Source: Alloascoidea africana
Taxonomy: Eukaryota > Ascomycota > Alloascoideomycetes > Alloascoideales > Alloascoideaceae
Direction of reading: 5' to 3'
Assembly: GCA_030581615.1 (NCBI GenBank)
Contig: JAKTTT010000027.1
Coordinates: forward strand, 1 to 64,000
DNA length: 64,000 nucleotides
The stretch's first letter is position 1, and each line of letters opens with the position of its first letter. Below the pieces are notes generated by a model. The model searched no databases. It was not told the DNA's origin and saw only the letters and a list, made by a program, of their open reading frames with translations. This document shows positions 41,064-53,866 of the stretch, in pieces. The translations under genes and the position numbers were made by a program.

Positions 41064-44000
41064 ATGTCGATAACTGAAGGCGCTCAGACTCAGGGAGACA
41101 GTTCTGACAATGTGCCAATTGCTTTAGCAGATGTATGTATTTTTAAAATCACAGCAGTGTTGACAGATCTAACAAGCTTCACTTTTAGACCCAGATAGTC
41201 AGCGCTCCAACAGAATACAACACGAGCAATAGGGATGCACAACAGTCATACTCTCAAGGCTCACATTTTTCACCTGTAGAACGTGAAAAGCAAGAGCTGG
41301 GAGAAGATGGAGGATCAGATAGGCAGATACAACAGCCACTGATGGAGGATTCACTGGAGATTATGAGAAAAAAGGCAAATGCACTGGAAGAAAGAAAGTA
41401 TTTAACAGAAGATGAAGACAGAGCAGAACACGCCAATAGTGATGTCAGTGGGAAAAGTGAATCAGAAACACCAGTTCGAGGGGAGGAGCGAAAAGTAAGC
41501 CTCGATTTTAGCATATTAGACAGATATGATGAAAAGGACGATGATGCAGAAGCATCCATAATGGAATATACAAACACAGACCATCCAGTTAGAGGCACCA
41601 TACCTGACAGTTTGCCGAGCTCTGGCTCTGTTTTTTATTCTCCAGACAGAAATTTCTTCTTTGGTGGTAATGGAAACAAGAAGACTCCCAAAGCAGCTGA
41701 GGGTATAAACTTTCAACCACAATCCCAACCCGAGTCTCAGTCTCAATCTCAATTTCATTATCATACTCAGGATTCTATTCCCATAACGCCGTTTCTCAAG
41801 AGAAATGGCAATAATGACCCTAACGATAGTTTGATAATCCCATCCTCCTCAGCTTCACATCAAAAACATAAACAATTAACGCCGCAATACAAAACGCCAA
41901 ATCGACTAAATTTACGATCAACCTCTGAAACACCTGGTTTGCCACAATTATCAAAACTTTTTGAAGATTCTCAGGAGAGTCCTCTTGTACATGATCCGTA
42001 TGGAGTGGATGATACCCCAAGAAATGCACTACAGAGAAGAGCAAACAAAAAGATTGAAAAGTTGAGGAATAAAGCACAAGACGCTCCTGAGTTTGATGAG
42101 TATCAGTTACAAGAACAAAAACTTCAGCGAAAAAGAAGGAAAAGAGGAGCAGTAGTCAGTGAAGATGAAGATGAAGATGAAGAGGAGAGTTGTAAGCAAA
42201 CTTCTGTGCGAGCAGAGACATTAGGTAGAGGCCATACCGTGTTGGATGGTGAAGATAACAATAACTTTAGTATAAGTAATCCTCATGAGGATGAAATTGG
42301 GGCACTGCCAGATACTCTTCAAATTGATTCAAATCCAACTCAGATAATTGTTCCTGAAACTTTGAGAGACAACAGAGAAGAATTTCTAGACGCTACTCAG
42401 TTAATCCCTGCTTTGAGAGATCAACACACAGAGAACAATAATCCTTTTTTCCAGCAGTTGGAGCCCAAAATACTGGTTCCTGGAAGTCAGGTAAGTGAGA
42501 AAAATGGGTACTCTGCACCAACAACAGAGACCTCATTGCGAAAAACAATGGAAGGAAGAGAGTTAGTAGCATCAGTATCAAAGGTAAAGACCGCTTTAGA
42601 GAAAACTGCAAGTGAAGGCGATTTCGAGTTTAAACAGAGAGAGCAGATGTTTATCTCAAGCGATGACGATATAGACAATGATAAAGAGCCTGCGAAAACC
42701 GTTTCTATTGGAACGGTTGGACGAGATTTGGGAGCAGGATACAACTACAATTCAACAGAACAAGCAGGCGAAGCGAACAGGTCGATGGCAAGCATATCAT
42801 CTCCAAAGAAACTTCCCTTATCGAACATAGAAAAATTAGAAGACGATCAAGAAGAAAAGACCCAGCCTAATACTCCGGCAAAAACTCCATTACAGAAACA
42901 AAAGTCTGGGTACCTACCAATTAAAGAGTCCTCTCCTGCTGTTCGTGAAGAAGAAGATTTTTTAGCTTTCCCACGGGGTCAACAATCAAAGGACGAAAAG
43001 GGGGACTCTTCTGGAGAATCTCAGAAAATAGCGGGACCAGACACTTCAATAGTTATTTCTACATCTCAAACTGTCAAAGATGCTTCCAGTAGCTCAAGCG
43101 CTGTGGATATAGGTATGACAGACCTACATAGTTCTAGTGGGGATGAAGGAGGTGAAAGAGAAAATGATGACGATGAAGATGAAGACATCGTTCGGTTTCC
43201 AAGGGACAAACGTCGAAAGACCAATCCAGTTTTCGGTTCGGGTGGTAATAATACCCTATCTCAGGAGCACGCTCAAGCAGAGGAAAACAACAATGACACA
43301 CCTAATTCTGTGTTCCCTATAATTCTAAGGGAAGAGACAAGCGACACCTTCCAGGACAGTGAGATTGTTTGCGAGCGAAGCGTTTGGGCCCATTGGGAAA
43401 ACAATCGTGTACCTGCATTGGTTCTACGAAAGGGAGAAGTTTATGACTTTGTGGTTGCCTTTGATGACAACACGATTGGCGAAGTTAAAAGCACAGATAT
43501 ATCACCACTTGACATTCAGATAGGAGATACAGTGAAAGTCAGAGAAGCTAAACCACAGAACTATGTGGTTACTGGGCTTGAATGTACAAAACCCTTGAAT
43601 CCAGATGTGTCCAGATTGGAGTCAGTCTCATTCCGATGTATTCGTGGATATGATACTGTCATTCTCCAAAATACGCGATGGAAAAAAGCACAACATGGTA
43701 AAAAAACGACTGCAAGGACTAACAAAGATATCCCTGAAGAAGAAAAGTTTCCACTCTCTTCTGTTTATTTGACACCAGGCCACTGGGGGACTTATCTAAC
43801 CAGACGGAAAACACACAGAAATGTTTTCAGAGAAAATGAGAATGAAGACAAAAGTTTGTCTAACTTTGGGCGATTAAACCAAGATCGGATAGGACGCAAT
43901 AAAGCTAGAAAAGAAAACTCACCTTTAGAAATAGCTCCACAGAATGCTTTAAAAAGCAACCATGAATTCTCCTTTGCTGACTCTTTTGCCGCTGAGCGCG

Positions 44001-45430
44001 GGAATCCCATGGATATTCTTCTCAACTCTAAAGAAGTAAACAAAAATGGAAAGTTTTACAAGTTGAGAAAATCAATAACAGAGGGGAAAATAGCAACTGT
44101 TCCTGTTCTTCGTGGCCATCGGCCGCCGTTTAAACAGTTTTTCAGTGGTGCCGTGTTTTGCATTACTTTTTCAGATGATAGGTCAACTATGATAAATCAA
44201 ATTTTACATCATGGCGGGACAGTCATTGATAGCGGGTTTGCGGATCTCTTTAGAATCAAATCGCATTTAAACTCGGTTAATGATACGAACGACAAAGATA
44301 GGGTTGAAAGCTTTTCTGTAGTCCTCGATAGTACAAACGTGCCAGTGGAATCGAAGGCAACAATGTTGGAACCTTGTGAAGAACTTGAGCAATATAGATT
44401 TGCCGCAGTCATTTCTTCATCGCATCGTCGCAGCGCCAAGTATGTTGAGTCTCTGGCCCTAGGTTGGCCTCTACTATCAGGCCAGTTTATCAAAGATTGT
44501 GTCCGCAGGGGTAATTTCTTGGACAATTGGATGAGCTACCTTCTCCCCAGTGGCATGTCACATTATCTGGGAACTGTACAAAGCCTGGACATTTCTAGGT
44601 TCTTTGTAAACTGGAATGGGGGGTTGAATCTGTTACAACAGTTTGGGAATCGAAAGCTCGTTTTGAAGGGAAAACATGTAATTGTTGTTCCAGTAAACGA
44701 TAAAAGTCGGGCTTTTGAAGAAAAGGTGAGCATGAATTTATTGTTGCTATTATATTGTTGAAAATTATACTAACATTGAAATACTTAGTTGGGGGAGTTT
44801 ATCCTTCTTGCTATGGGTCCACAGTCGCTGGTTAAATGCCAGGATTTTACACAAACAGTCTCCAACGTAATAAAAATTAAGAAAAAGATCGAGTCAGAAC
44901 AAGAGGAGGGAGGAGAAGAGCCTTCGATTTTAATCTATGTTTATGGAAAGGATGAAAAGGACAAAATGCTCTCACGAGACCAAGAATCAAGAATAATGTC
45001 AAGTTTAGAGGAACTGTTATCCCAAGTTTCCAGGCCCATTGGAGAAAATGATCCTTCAGACAAATCAAGTAACAAACCTGTCAGCAAAAGAGCTACGTCA
45101 AAGCGTAGTAGCACTGCCACCAGAGTCAACAAAAGACTCTCGAAAACCTCTGCCATACAAGCTGAAAGCTCAGATGTTTCTAGTGGTAGCAAGCGGAAAT
45201 CAACTAGAAAATCAAAAACTCACAACGGTGTCTCTTCCTGCGCTTCTACTTCAAATGCAAGCACAAATCATTCGAGAAGTCGAAAGTCGCCCACTCCGTT
45301 TAGCAATGCGATTTCAATGCAGAACCAAGATCATCTTCTGAAAGACGTATTGATTATAGACTGGGAGTATGTTATTCAAATCTTAATCCATGGTAGTTTC
45401 ATAGCCTCGCGAGATTTTTATTTGTCGTGA
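41064..45430 (+). CDS. RAD9: DNA-damage checkpoint adaptor Rad9 (53BP1/Crb2-like), three exons
   Basis: Exons are 41064-41132, 41189-44725 and 44789-45430; introns of 56 and 63 nt have GTATGT and GTGAGC donors and CTAAC branch sites. The product is about 1415 residues. The long N-terminal half is Ser/Asp/Glu/Gln-rich with scattered SQ/TQ sites. A Tudor domain lies at about 749-855 (SVWAHWENNRVPALVLRKGE, YDFVVAFDD.TIGEVKSTDI), which reads methylated H3K79. Tandem BRCT domains occupy about 1005-1415: KQFFSGAVFCITFS, then LALGWPLLSGQFIKDCVRRG, and a second domain ending DVLIIDWEYVIQILI. The second BRCT contains a long Ser/Lys-rich insertion. It recruits Rad53 at DNA breaks. Confidence 0.93.
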
Positions 45431-46525
45431 TTTCTTAATTTTTTTTAACCATGTTGCTTGGGTATTTTGGGTTATATCAATCATCAATGTGATCCCTTTT
45501 GCTGAGTTCGGGAATAAGAAAGTGTGAATTGTGAATCATTGTAACTGATGGCTCGTTATTCTGCACTGTGTTTGATCTTCCATGGACACCAATCTCCAGA
45601 ATGTTCAATTTAGAATGAATAGAAATGATGCACAGTTACAGAAATACAAAACGTCCTTGGGTCGATTGACCATCGAGTAATTTACATAAACAGCAGCAGT
45701 CACATCCTGTCTTTCGACGTAGTTATTCGGCGAAGTGAATGGTTTACATGAAATGACTTAAAACTTAGCATAACCCTTACACTCTGATCTCAATGCAATG
45801 AATATCTATTCTCAAATAAATCGAATAATTAAATGTACACTTCTTTCTATACCAATAATGCATGATCCAAATGATTGGAGAGCATTACTGGCTCAAACCG
45901 AGTGCTTAGAATATGCTATAGCAATGAATAAAAACCCAACAAAGCTAGCCTCTTTCAAACAAGTCTGAAAAGAGGCAAACATGCGAATAAAGTGTTGAAC
46001 ATTGCAATTTTGGACAGAGATAATCAAAAAAATAACAACAATTTATTCAACTATTTATTGTTATACGCTAATGGTGTAGAAGAATGAAGATAGAGGTCCG
46101 TAAAAACTGAGAAAAAAGTTGGGAGAGAAAAAATAAACACAGTCCACAAATTACGCTTTTCTATAGCTTTCAAAAGTCACAACCTCGTTCCAGAATATAC
46201 CTGAAAAGGCATTAACAAGTCAAATGTTGAGTTATAAGCCAACTATCGACAGAAGAAAGGTGTGGATTTATTGAGTCTCAAGCTGCTATACTGTTTTCAT
46301 TTCTTTTGGAATCCGCAACCCTTCAATCAAGGGAAACAGCTTAGAGAGTCGTATTATTAGTAGTGCTTCCATGTATCATTTCAGGTAGAGATCTGATTAC
46401 CATATGATTCTTTATTTTCCTTAAGCTACTTGGTTTCATAATTCATTGAATCAATAGATTAATACTATATACAAACAAGCATTCAACTAAGTAAATACCC
46501 GAGTTTTCTTCAACATGCATACTAG
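45431..46525. other. Intergenic between convergent RAD9 and MRPS16, 1.1 kb
   Basis: No gene recognised; AT-rich with no open frame of note. This is large for a 3'-to-3' gap. Confidence 0.45.
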
Positions 46526-46966
46526 TTACTCGATATATTTGGCAGGAGAAACCAACTTCCTCTCCTCAATTTTCGTATTTGGCGGAGCACAACCCCAGGC
46601 AGCGGGATTGTTAAGAATGCCTGCTTTTAAAAGTAGCCTTGCTACAGCTTTCGTCGGCTGGGCACCGGTTCCGACCCAGTACTTGACACGCTCAAAGTCT
46701 AGTTCAACGTCCTTCACTGGTTTTATCCCTGCCGCTATTTGTTCCTGAGATCGTGGTACAGGAATAGGATTGTATGTGCCGACAACTTCAATGGGTTGCT
46801 TGTCTCGAGCGGTTCTATATGCTCGTTAGTTCCTGGTTCACGGTAATAGTAACTTCAAGAATCAAAAATAAATAGATGCTTACCTTGCTTTTGTAACAAC
46901 TATATTGTATAGAGGGGAATGATGTCTTCCGAACCTAGCAAGTCTTATTCGAACTATGCCCTTCAT
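46526..46966 (-). CDS. MRPS16: Mitochondrial small-subunit protein bS16m, two exons
   Basis: Exon 1 is 46966-46884 and exon 2 is 46814-46526; the 69-nt intron has GTAAGC, CTAAC and TAG. The 123-residue product reads MKGIVRIRLARFGRHHSPLY and then YNIVVTKAR across the intron. ARDKQPIEVVGTYNPIPVP and ERVKYWVGTGAQPTKAVARL follow, which is the bacterial S16 fold. Length agrees with yeast Mrps16 (121). It is divergent from RRP12, with 189 bp between starts. Confidence 0.95.
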
Positions 46967-47155
46967 GATGACTGTGAATGCTCTCTCTACCTCTCTATCA
47001 GATTGGTGGAAGTCATGAAAAAAGTGGACTTGGTTGGGTAGGGTAACCCGGACACAGGTAATGAGATGCTGTGAAAAAAAATTCTTTAGAGATGAATAAG
47101 TTTTGTCTTTTGAATTTGTTTATCACATAGAGTATAACTATCAAAATTCTCTATA

Positions 47156-50100
47156 ATGGTTGCCGAGGTTGGTACCGATATGGGTAATGACCGTCTAATA
47201 GAGGAGATTTCATTATACCAGAAGCTGGACAGGATAAAGCAGCAATCTTCTTCAAAGCTGGAGAACCAGAAGCAGGTACGAAGTTTTTCAACTATACTAA
47301 AGATAAGGGAAAACAGGTTCATTTGAGTTATTTACTGACTGCTTTGTTTTTAGCTGGCCACTGTTCTGATTGCAGTTGAGGAAAACTTTTCGGAGCAAAA
47401 TGTGACAGATATCACACCCTTTGCATACTTCTGCTCGTTTCTCTCTTTACTGGAACAGTCCTGTGCAAGTGGAAACATTGCTAAACCTTTAGCGACACCG
47501 GCATTGTACTTTCTTGATTTAGTATGCCCATTTGTTAGCGAGAGCATGCTACAGGTTAATTTTGAAAGACTGTGGAAAGGAGTGGCTACTATCCTCTCTG
47601 ACAATGAGATGGTTGAAGATGCTCCTTCTGTTCGATCTTCTTTGGGAATTTTAGAGTCTGCTCTTATTCATCAGACTTCTCACACCTGGAATAGTGGGCC
47701 CCAATGTCCAGCCAGGAAAGCAATGGGTGCGTCATTGAATTTTTCACTGGATCGAAGACCCAAAGTGAGAAGACGGGCTCAGGATGCGATCACCAAGATT
47801 TTAGCAAATCCACCTCCAAGTCCATCTGGAGGACATCCAGTACAGTCGCTATGTGCAAGTCAGGCGCTTACTGCAGTATCTACTCTACTTAACGATAAGT
47901 CAATCGCATCCTCGAAATCTGGCGGAGCCAGCAATTCTCCACTGATCCATGCTCTGCAGTTGGTAACCGCGATTACCAAAGCTAATGGGTGGCCTGTTTC
48001 TCAGCTGGAAGAGCTATGCAACATTCTGATTTCAGTTTCCAAATCAACCGACAGATTTATCATCTCCGCAGCATTTAGCTCTTTCGAAGGGCTTTTCCAG
48101 TCAATGACAGACGAGGTTGATCTTGAGAAGCTAACCAGTGTCATCAAAGTGTTGTTTGATTTGAGACCGTCTGTGACCGATGTTCACTTGGCGGGATCAT
48201 GGCTGGCTGTTGTTTCTCAGGCCGGATCAGCATACTCTACTTTGAATAGTGCTAAAGGATTTCAAAGCTTGCCTGAAACCTTTGAGGTTGTAATTCCTTT
48301 CCTACAAGCAGAGAATGAGGCTGTTTTTGTCTCGGCTTCTCAATGCTTAGTTGCTCTAGTATCAGAAGGTATAAAGCCTGAAGTTCTGTTACCCCAAGGA
48401 AGCGAGAATGGCCCTCAAACAAAACAAGAATATAAGAAGAACGAGCAAACCGTCCAAAGGCTCTGTCAACAGGTCACTGGTCTTTTCACCGTTAAATTTC
48501 AAAATGCAGCCAAAGAGGCAATGGATGTTCTTGCAGCTTTGTTCGATGCGCTTCGCTGGAGGGCAGACCCGCATTTAAACAAGGCCTTAACTCTTGTTGC
48601 TGATCTTGCAGAATTGAGAAACGAAGCGTCGCAGGTGGTAGGCGCTGCTATAAGAGCAATCGGGCCAGAAAAAGTGCTTGCACTGTTGCCTCTAAATCTC
48701 GAAAATCCACAGCTTGGAGGCCGAGCCTGGCTTCTGCCTATACTGAGAGACAATATTCGAAATGCAACTCTTGGTTATTTTGTCGAGCATTTCATACCTC
48801 TAAGTGAAAGGCTATTCCAAAGGGTGGCCACCTCTGAGGAAAAAGAATCATTACAGACTAAAATCTACGAAACTTTGGTGGATCAAATATGGAGCCTGTT
48901 GCCCCATTTCTGTGATTTACCAAATGACTTAAAGACTTCGTTCACAGAGGAGTTTGGCGAAAGGATTTCTAACCTGTTATACAAGAGCGTGGAACTGCGA
49001 CCAGTTCTATGTCAGGCGTTGAAGATGTTGGTTGAGAGCAATGTAGCCTATTCTGAAGGTGCTATGGAAGAGGATAAACTAATGATTTCTCACTTTCCAA
49101 TCTCAAGGGCAAAAAAAAGTGTTGAACACTTGTCCACTTTCACAGCCAAGCTCCTATCTGTTCTTTTTAACGTTTTCAGCCAAACCCCTCGCCAATTCCG
49201 AAGTTATATCACAGAATGCATAAACGCGTACCTCTCAATCACACCCCAGAAAGACCTGACAGCGACTTTTGATAAAGTGTGTACCCTTCTCAAAAATGCT
49301 ATGGATGATGAAGCTAAGGATCCTGAAGCAGCTTCAAAATCCGAGGCAGCTTCTGGCCTTCCCAAGATGAGCGTCACATTGATGGATCTCATTGTTGCCA
49401 TGTCCTCATATCTTCCACAAGCATCACATAATGTCCTGTTGTCAATCGCGGGATCTATGTTAAACTCCAAGGATCCTGCTCTCCAAAAAAGGGCCTACAG
49501 GACTCTGATCCGAGTTGCTGATTCTGAAGAAGGGCAGAAGGTACTGTCGACTTGTATTGGAGACCTTGAGCAAGTTCTCATCAACTCGGTAAACGATGTT
49601 GTTGCGACTTCTAGAAGCGTTAGAATACAAACACTTTCTAAAATCATTCAGATTCTTCCATCTAGTGATATGCACTTTGTTCTTGCAGTTTTGCCAGAGG
49701 CCATTATATCGACTAAAGATGTAAATGAAAAGGCAAGAGAGTCTGCATATGAGCTACTTGTATCCATGGGGAATAAGTTTAAAAGTGGTGGGACGATTCA
49801 GAATTCTAAAGCCCCCAATATGGGACCAGATGCACCTGATTCCGAAGCAACTTTGGAAGAATTTTTCACGATGGTTTTGGCTGGTCTTCAAGGGATGAGT
49901 CCTCATATGATTAGTGCGACAATTACTGCTCTAAGCAGAATCTTGTTTGAGTTTAAAGGGGAGCTACCAGAATCCTATCTAAATGAGCTTGCCGCAACAG
50001 TTATCAGTCTTCTTACTTCTAACAACAGAGAGATTGCCAAATCTGCAATCGGATTCGTGAAGATTGTTTGCACAAGTCTTCCTGAGGAAATTGTGAAAGC

Positions 50101-50923
50101 AAATCTGAAAGAGCTTGTTGAAAATCTCATGACATGGTCTAATGACCATCGTGGCCGGCATTTCAAAACAAAGATCAAACATCTTATCGAAAGACTGGTA
50201 AGGAGATTTGGGTATGAGGAAGTTGAGCGATACTTCCCAGCGGAAGATAAGAAACTTCTTATTAATATACGCAAGTCAAGAGAACGAGCCAAGCGGAAGA
50301 AGGCTACTGGAGCAGAGGGTGAAGAACAAGCGCAAGGAGCAGCGCGTCCCAAACAAAAGTTTGCTTCTGAGTATGAGGAGGCATTGTATGGAAGTTCTGA
50401 TGATGATGAATCTGAAGGAGATGAAGAAATGGAAGATGCTACTGAATCAAAAGGCAAAAACAAAAAGGCCTCATCTGCATATATCCTCGAGTCTGGAGAT
50501 GAGCCACTTGACCTTCTTGATAAAAGAGCTTTGTCCCATATCACCTCCTCCAAGCCTGGTTCTGAAAGGAAAACAGTATCCCAAGCATCCAAATTCCAAA
50601 CCAAGAATGGCAGGTTTATATTCGAAGATAAAGAGAAAGGCGCCGATAGTGATGATGAGGATGAAGATGATCCTTTTGCAAAGATGAAAGGGTCCGGTGT
50701 GGACGCCTACACAGCAGCCTTGAGAAATGGACCTGTTCGAGGACAACGGAATAAGCTCAAGTATAAGAAACGTTCCAAGGATGATGATAGTGATGATGAT
50801 ATGGGCGAAGGAGATGACAGTGTTAGACAGAAGGGTCAACAAAAAGTTAGGTTTAACGGGGGTGGAAAGAATAAAATTCAAAAGCCTGGCAAAAAGAAGT
50901 TTAAATCGAATAGAAAGTTCTAG
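47156..50923 (+). CDS. RRP12: Ribosome-export HEAT-repeat protein Rrp12, two exons
   Basis: Exons are 47156-47275 and 47354-50923; the 78-nt intron (GTACGA, CTGAC, TAG) joins in phase 0. The 1229-residue product matches the 1228-residue yeast protein in length and layout. Conserved segments include NQKQLATVLIAVEENFSEQN (across the junction), TPFAYFCSFLSLLEQS and LIERLVRRFGYEEVERYFP. HEAT-like alpha repeats run through about 100-1020. The tail carries alternating acidic (SSDDDESEGDEEMED) and basic (GKKKFKSNRKF) segments. Rrp12 is needed for export of both pre-ribosomal subunits. An RRPE-like TGAAAAAAAATTC lies at 47072-47084 in the shared promoter. Confidence 0.95.
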
Positions 50924-51179
50924 TTTGGGTGGTGAATTTTTATAGTGTATTATCTACAGTACTGAGTTTTGAGAAACCTTTTTTGTGTCTACGGAACTAA
51001 GAAATCAAATAGTATTAACTCGAACGTCAAATGTATTAATTCCCTTGCCAAGATTAAAAAAAAAAAATGAAATGCGTGAGAGACCCATCCTTAAAATAAA
51101 ATCCAGTGCCTAGAGAGCAATGTAATTAATGTATTGTACAGTATTCTCTTTCTGTAAATGCTTAAGATGAAAAGCCTCC

Positions 51180-52682
51180 TCATAACAGTGTATCGTTTAC
51201 AATCTCATAAACCATCCGTCGGCGAATATTGTACATATCATTCTGTGTAAATCCAGGCTCTTCATTTCTTGATACAAATTCTGCGAATTGGCATGTGAAC
51301 ACACCACAATCTGATCCATTTAACTGTCGTGGGCAACTTGCACTTGACACTTTTTCCCAGTTTTTAAAATCTGTTTTAGTATAGGAGTCTTGACCCTGGT
51401 GTAGTTTCCGTTGTTGAATTATTTCATTTTCCATGTATTCCTGGAGGTTTTGGAGTACTTTTGTCCCTGCTCTACCTCCCATTGAATCATAAAAGACAAA
51501 TTTTTGTCTCTTCATGTCAATAACGCCTAGACACCAATGTACATTTTGTCTGTTTATTGGCACAAGTATGAGATCAACATCAAACAGATTCAATTTCCGT
51601 CTTTTTGACCATCTTGCAACCGCCCCATACCCTCGTGATTCAAGAGTGGTATGGAAATGAGTAGTAAATGCAAAAGCTTTTGGTAAACCTTGCTTTCCTG
51701 CTGATCTCTCTGTGATTAGGGCGAGATAAAAATCTATAATGTTGTCGTTTAACCATTCTCCATCTTTCAACGTGGACAAATCTCTGCCTGTTACTTCGAT
51801 TCGATGGGAATTTATAAATACTCGACCCTCCTCTTCTGGTTTTGTTTTCCAAAGTCTGTAAACCTCTTTTAATTGATCTTTATCCAACACTTTAAGTTGT
51901 TCTTCCGGTTCAACAAGAGTCAGATTCTCAATCTGTTCTATTAATGATGTTTCTTCATCTTGTTCATTTTGTTGTTGCTGTCTTTTCAAAGACGGGGGTA
52001 GTAAAGGAGATATTATTTGAGGCGGGCTTTCTTGGTTTGCCATAAATGTTTGTTTGTTTCCGTTATCTTTATACTCTGAATCTAGCTTTTCCATATATGA
52101 GCGATACTGGTCCTCATTTCGAATATTTGGAGGGTCACTTGAAATGCTGTAAACCTCTGGCTCTGGATCTTGATTTCTGTCTATGTCAACGTAAATCACA
52201 TCATCATCGTCTCCAAGAGTCAGATCTATTATCGACGGAGATGAACTGAGATCAATCACTGAGGCCTGTGTGCTGGGCCGACGACTCGTGCTTCTGACCA
52301 CGTTTATGCCATTATTAATAGAGTCACCTGTTTGAGGTTTAATCTGGTTCATTTCCACAGCGGAGCGGCTACCCATGTAGACTATATCACTTTGTATTTT
52401 GGAGTGCTGGTCTGTGTCATCATCTCGTTCGTAAAGGGGTAAACCAAGCTCTTCCTCATCTATGCTCCAGTCAATAGCATTCAGCAACCGCTGTCGTCTC
52501 TGTCGTGCACGAGCACGGGAAGTTTGTAGGCCATCTCGGCCACGTCCCGTTGCTCTTCCTGCTGTTCTATTTATTAGATGCAGTGTTATTCTGATGCAAA
52601 CGACAATAGCACGAAAAAGCTTTTTGAAAATGATCAATAGCCCATGAAGAATCGCAGATGGCGCTTTCAATAGTATATCCAT
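51180..52682 (-). CDS. ULP1: SUMO protease Ulp1
   Basis: The 500-residue product starts at the first ATG, 52682 (MDILLKAPSAIL). The C48 peptidase domain covers about 290-500: GEWLNDNIIDFYLALI, RWSKRRKLNLFDVDLILVPI, catalytic His in NVHWCLGVIDM, Asp in FVFYDSMGG, Gln and Cys in QLNGSDCGVFTCQFAEF. Two acidic-flanked hydrophobic motifs in the middle (IIDLTLGDDDD and VIYVDID) look like SUMO-interacting motifs. The N-terminus has an unusual hydrophobic/basic stretch (about 9-36). Ulp1 processes SUMO precursor and deconjugates SUMO at the nuclear pore. An upstream intron or exon is not excluded. Confidence 0.92.
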   Translation of the reverse strand: MDILLKAPSAILHGLLIIFKKLFRAIVVCIRITLHLINRTAGRATGRGRDGLQTSRARARQRRQRLLNAIDWSIDEEELGLPLYERDDDTDQHSKIQSDIVYMGSRSAVEMNQIKPQTGDSINNGINVVRSTSRRPSTQASVIDLSSSPSIIDLTLGDDDDVIYVDIDRNQDPEPEVYSISSDPPNIRNEDQYRSYMEKLDSEYKDNGNKQTFMANQESPPQIISPLLPPSLKRQQQQNEQDEETSLIEQIENLTLVEPEEQLKVLDKDQLKEVYRLWKTKPEEEGRVFINSHRIEVTGRDLSTLKDGEWLNDNIIDFYLALITERSAGKQGLPKAFAFTTHFHTTLESRGYGAVARWSKRRKLNLFDVDLILVPINRQNVHWCLGVIDMKRQKFVFYDSMGGRAGTKVLQNLQEYMENEIIQQRKLHQGQDSYTKTDFKNWEKVSSASCPRQLNGSDCGVFTCQFAEFVSRNEEPGFTQNDMYNIRRRMVYEIVNDTLL

Positions 52683-53824
52683 CTGTTTCAATCTCAAAAA
52701 TCTCTACTTTGGAAAAGGTTTTTATGTGTGTGTTTTTTTCCACAGTGTGCTCCTTATTGTGCGGTACACTCTATTAAGCGGTCAAATTTCGATCGATTGG
52801 GCTCTCCCATACAAAACCAAACTAGCTTGTTCTAATTGTTGGGAAATAAAGTGTATTGGCGTTTTCTTGTCCAAAGGTGGCGAGGAGAACAGTGGCGTCA
52901 GAAATCTACTATGGTTTCATCTGATTCATTCAGGTTCAAGGCCGAATTAGGAGTACGTTTCTACAATTTCGCTGGCCAGAGGGTAGAATGGAGGTGGAGG
53001 TTGGAACTAGACACAAGAAAACTAAATCTGAATTCCCAACATCTCTGACTTTGTTTTTAGCGAACGATTGTAAACGTCTGACTATGTGGCTATACCGGAT
53101 TGAGCTCATGAAGAAACAAACTCCACTCGGAGAATGAAGATTAGCAAACAAAAGTTTCCGCACCCGCAATTTAGTAGTTATAGATATGATACATTTTGAG
53201 AGAATCTGTTTTTTTGCTTCTAATCGCTTATTTGTTTGGTACGTTTGAGCAACACGTGTATCAAGTAAATGGGAAGAAGAACCGAGTTGATAGCTACAAT
53301 ATGCTGTTGTGCTTGTCTTTTAACCAAATATCCCCACTTGAAATATCTGCTTCTTGAATGAACAAGTTCCTATCCCAACTCTAGACGAGATGTGCTTAAT
53401 TTTTGCTCCATTTGGTTTGACGTTATCTCGATAAGACACGTTGGATAGAATTTTTTTTTTTTCTCATCCCAATTTCGCAAATTATTCCTATTATCGACGC
53501 TTGTAACCCTGTTAACATTAATTACTTGGCTTAGAATGAACAGAAAGTATATGAAAAAAAAGGTCGGTAATTTTCACCTTCCTTATCGATGAATGACAAG
53601 AGAAAGTTGAACTGTGGTTTGTCAAAAACTTTCAATCGAACAAAAAAAAAAAAAATACTGAACTTGTAAACGAAAAACAGAAAGTACATGATGTATGTCA
53701 GTATACAGAAGAATAATAAGAAAAGGTTTTTATCACATTGAGTTTCTCCAACTGTTGTCTCCATCTATTTTTTTTCTTTCTTTTTTTTAAAAATTGAGCC
53801 AGTAGTACAATGAAAAATGCGCAT

Positions 53825-53866
53825 TATCAGTATCAGTATCAGTATCAGTATCAATATCAATATCAG
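53825..53866. repeat. TATCAG/TATCAA hexamer microsatellite
   Basis: Seven tandem hexamers: TATCAG repeated, two TATCAA variants, and a final TATCAG. Non-coding. Confidence 0.85.
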
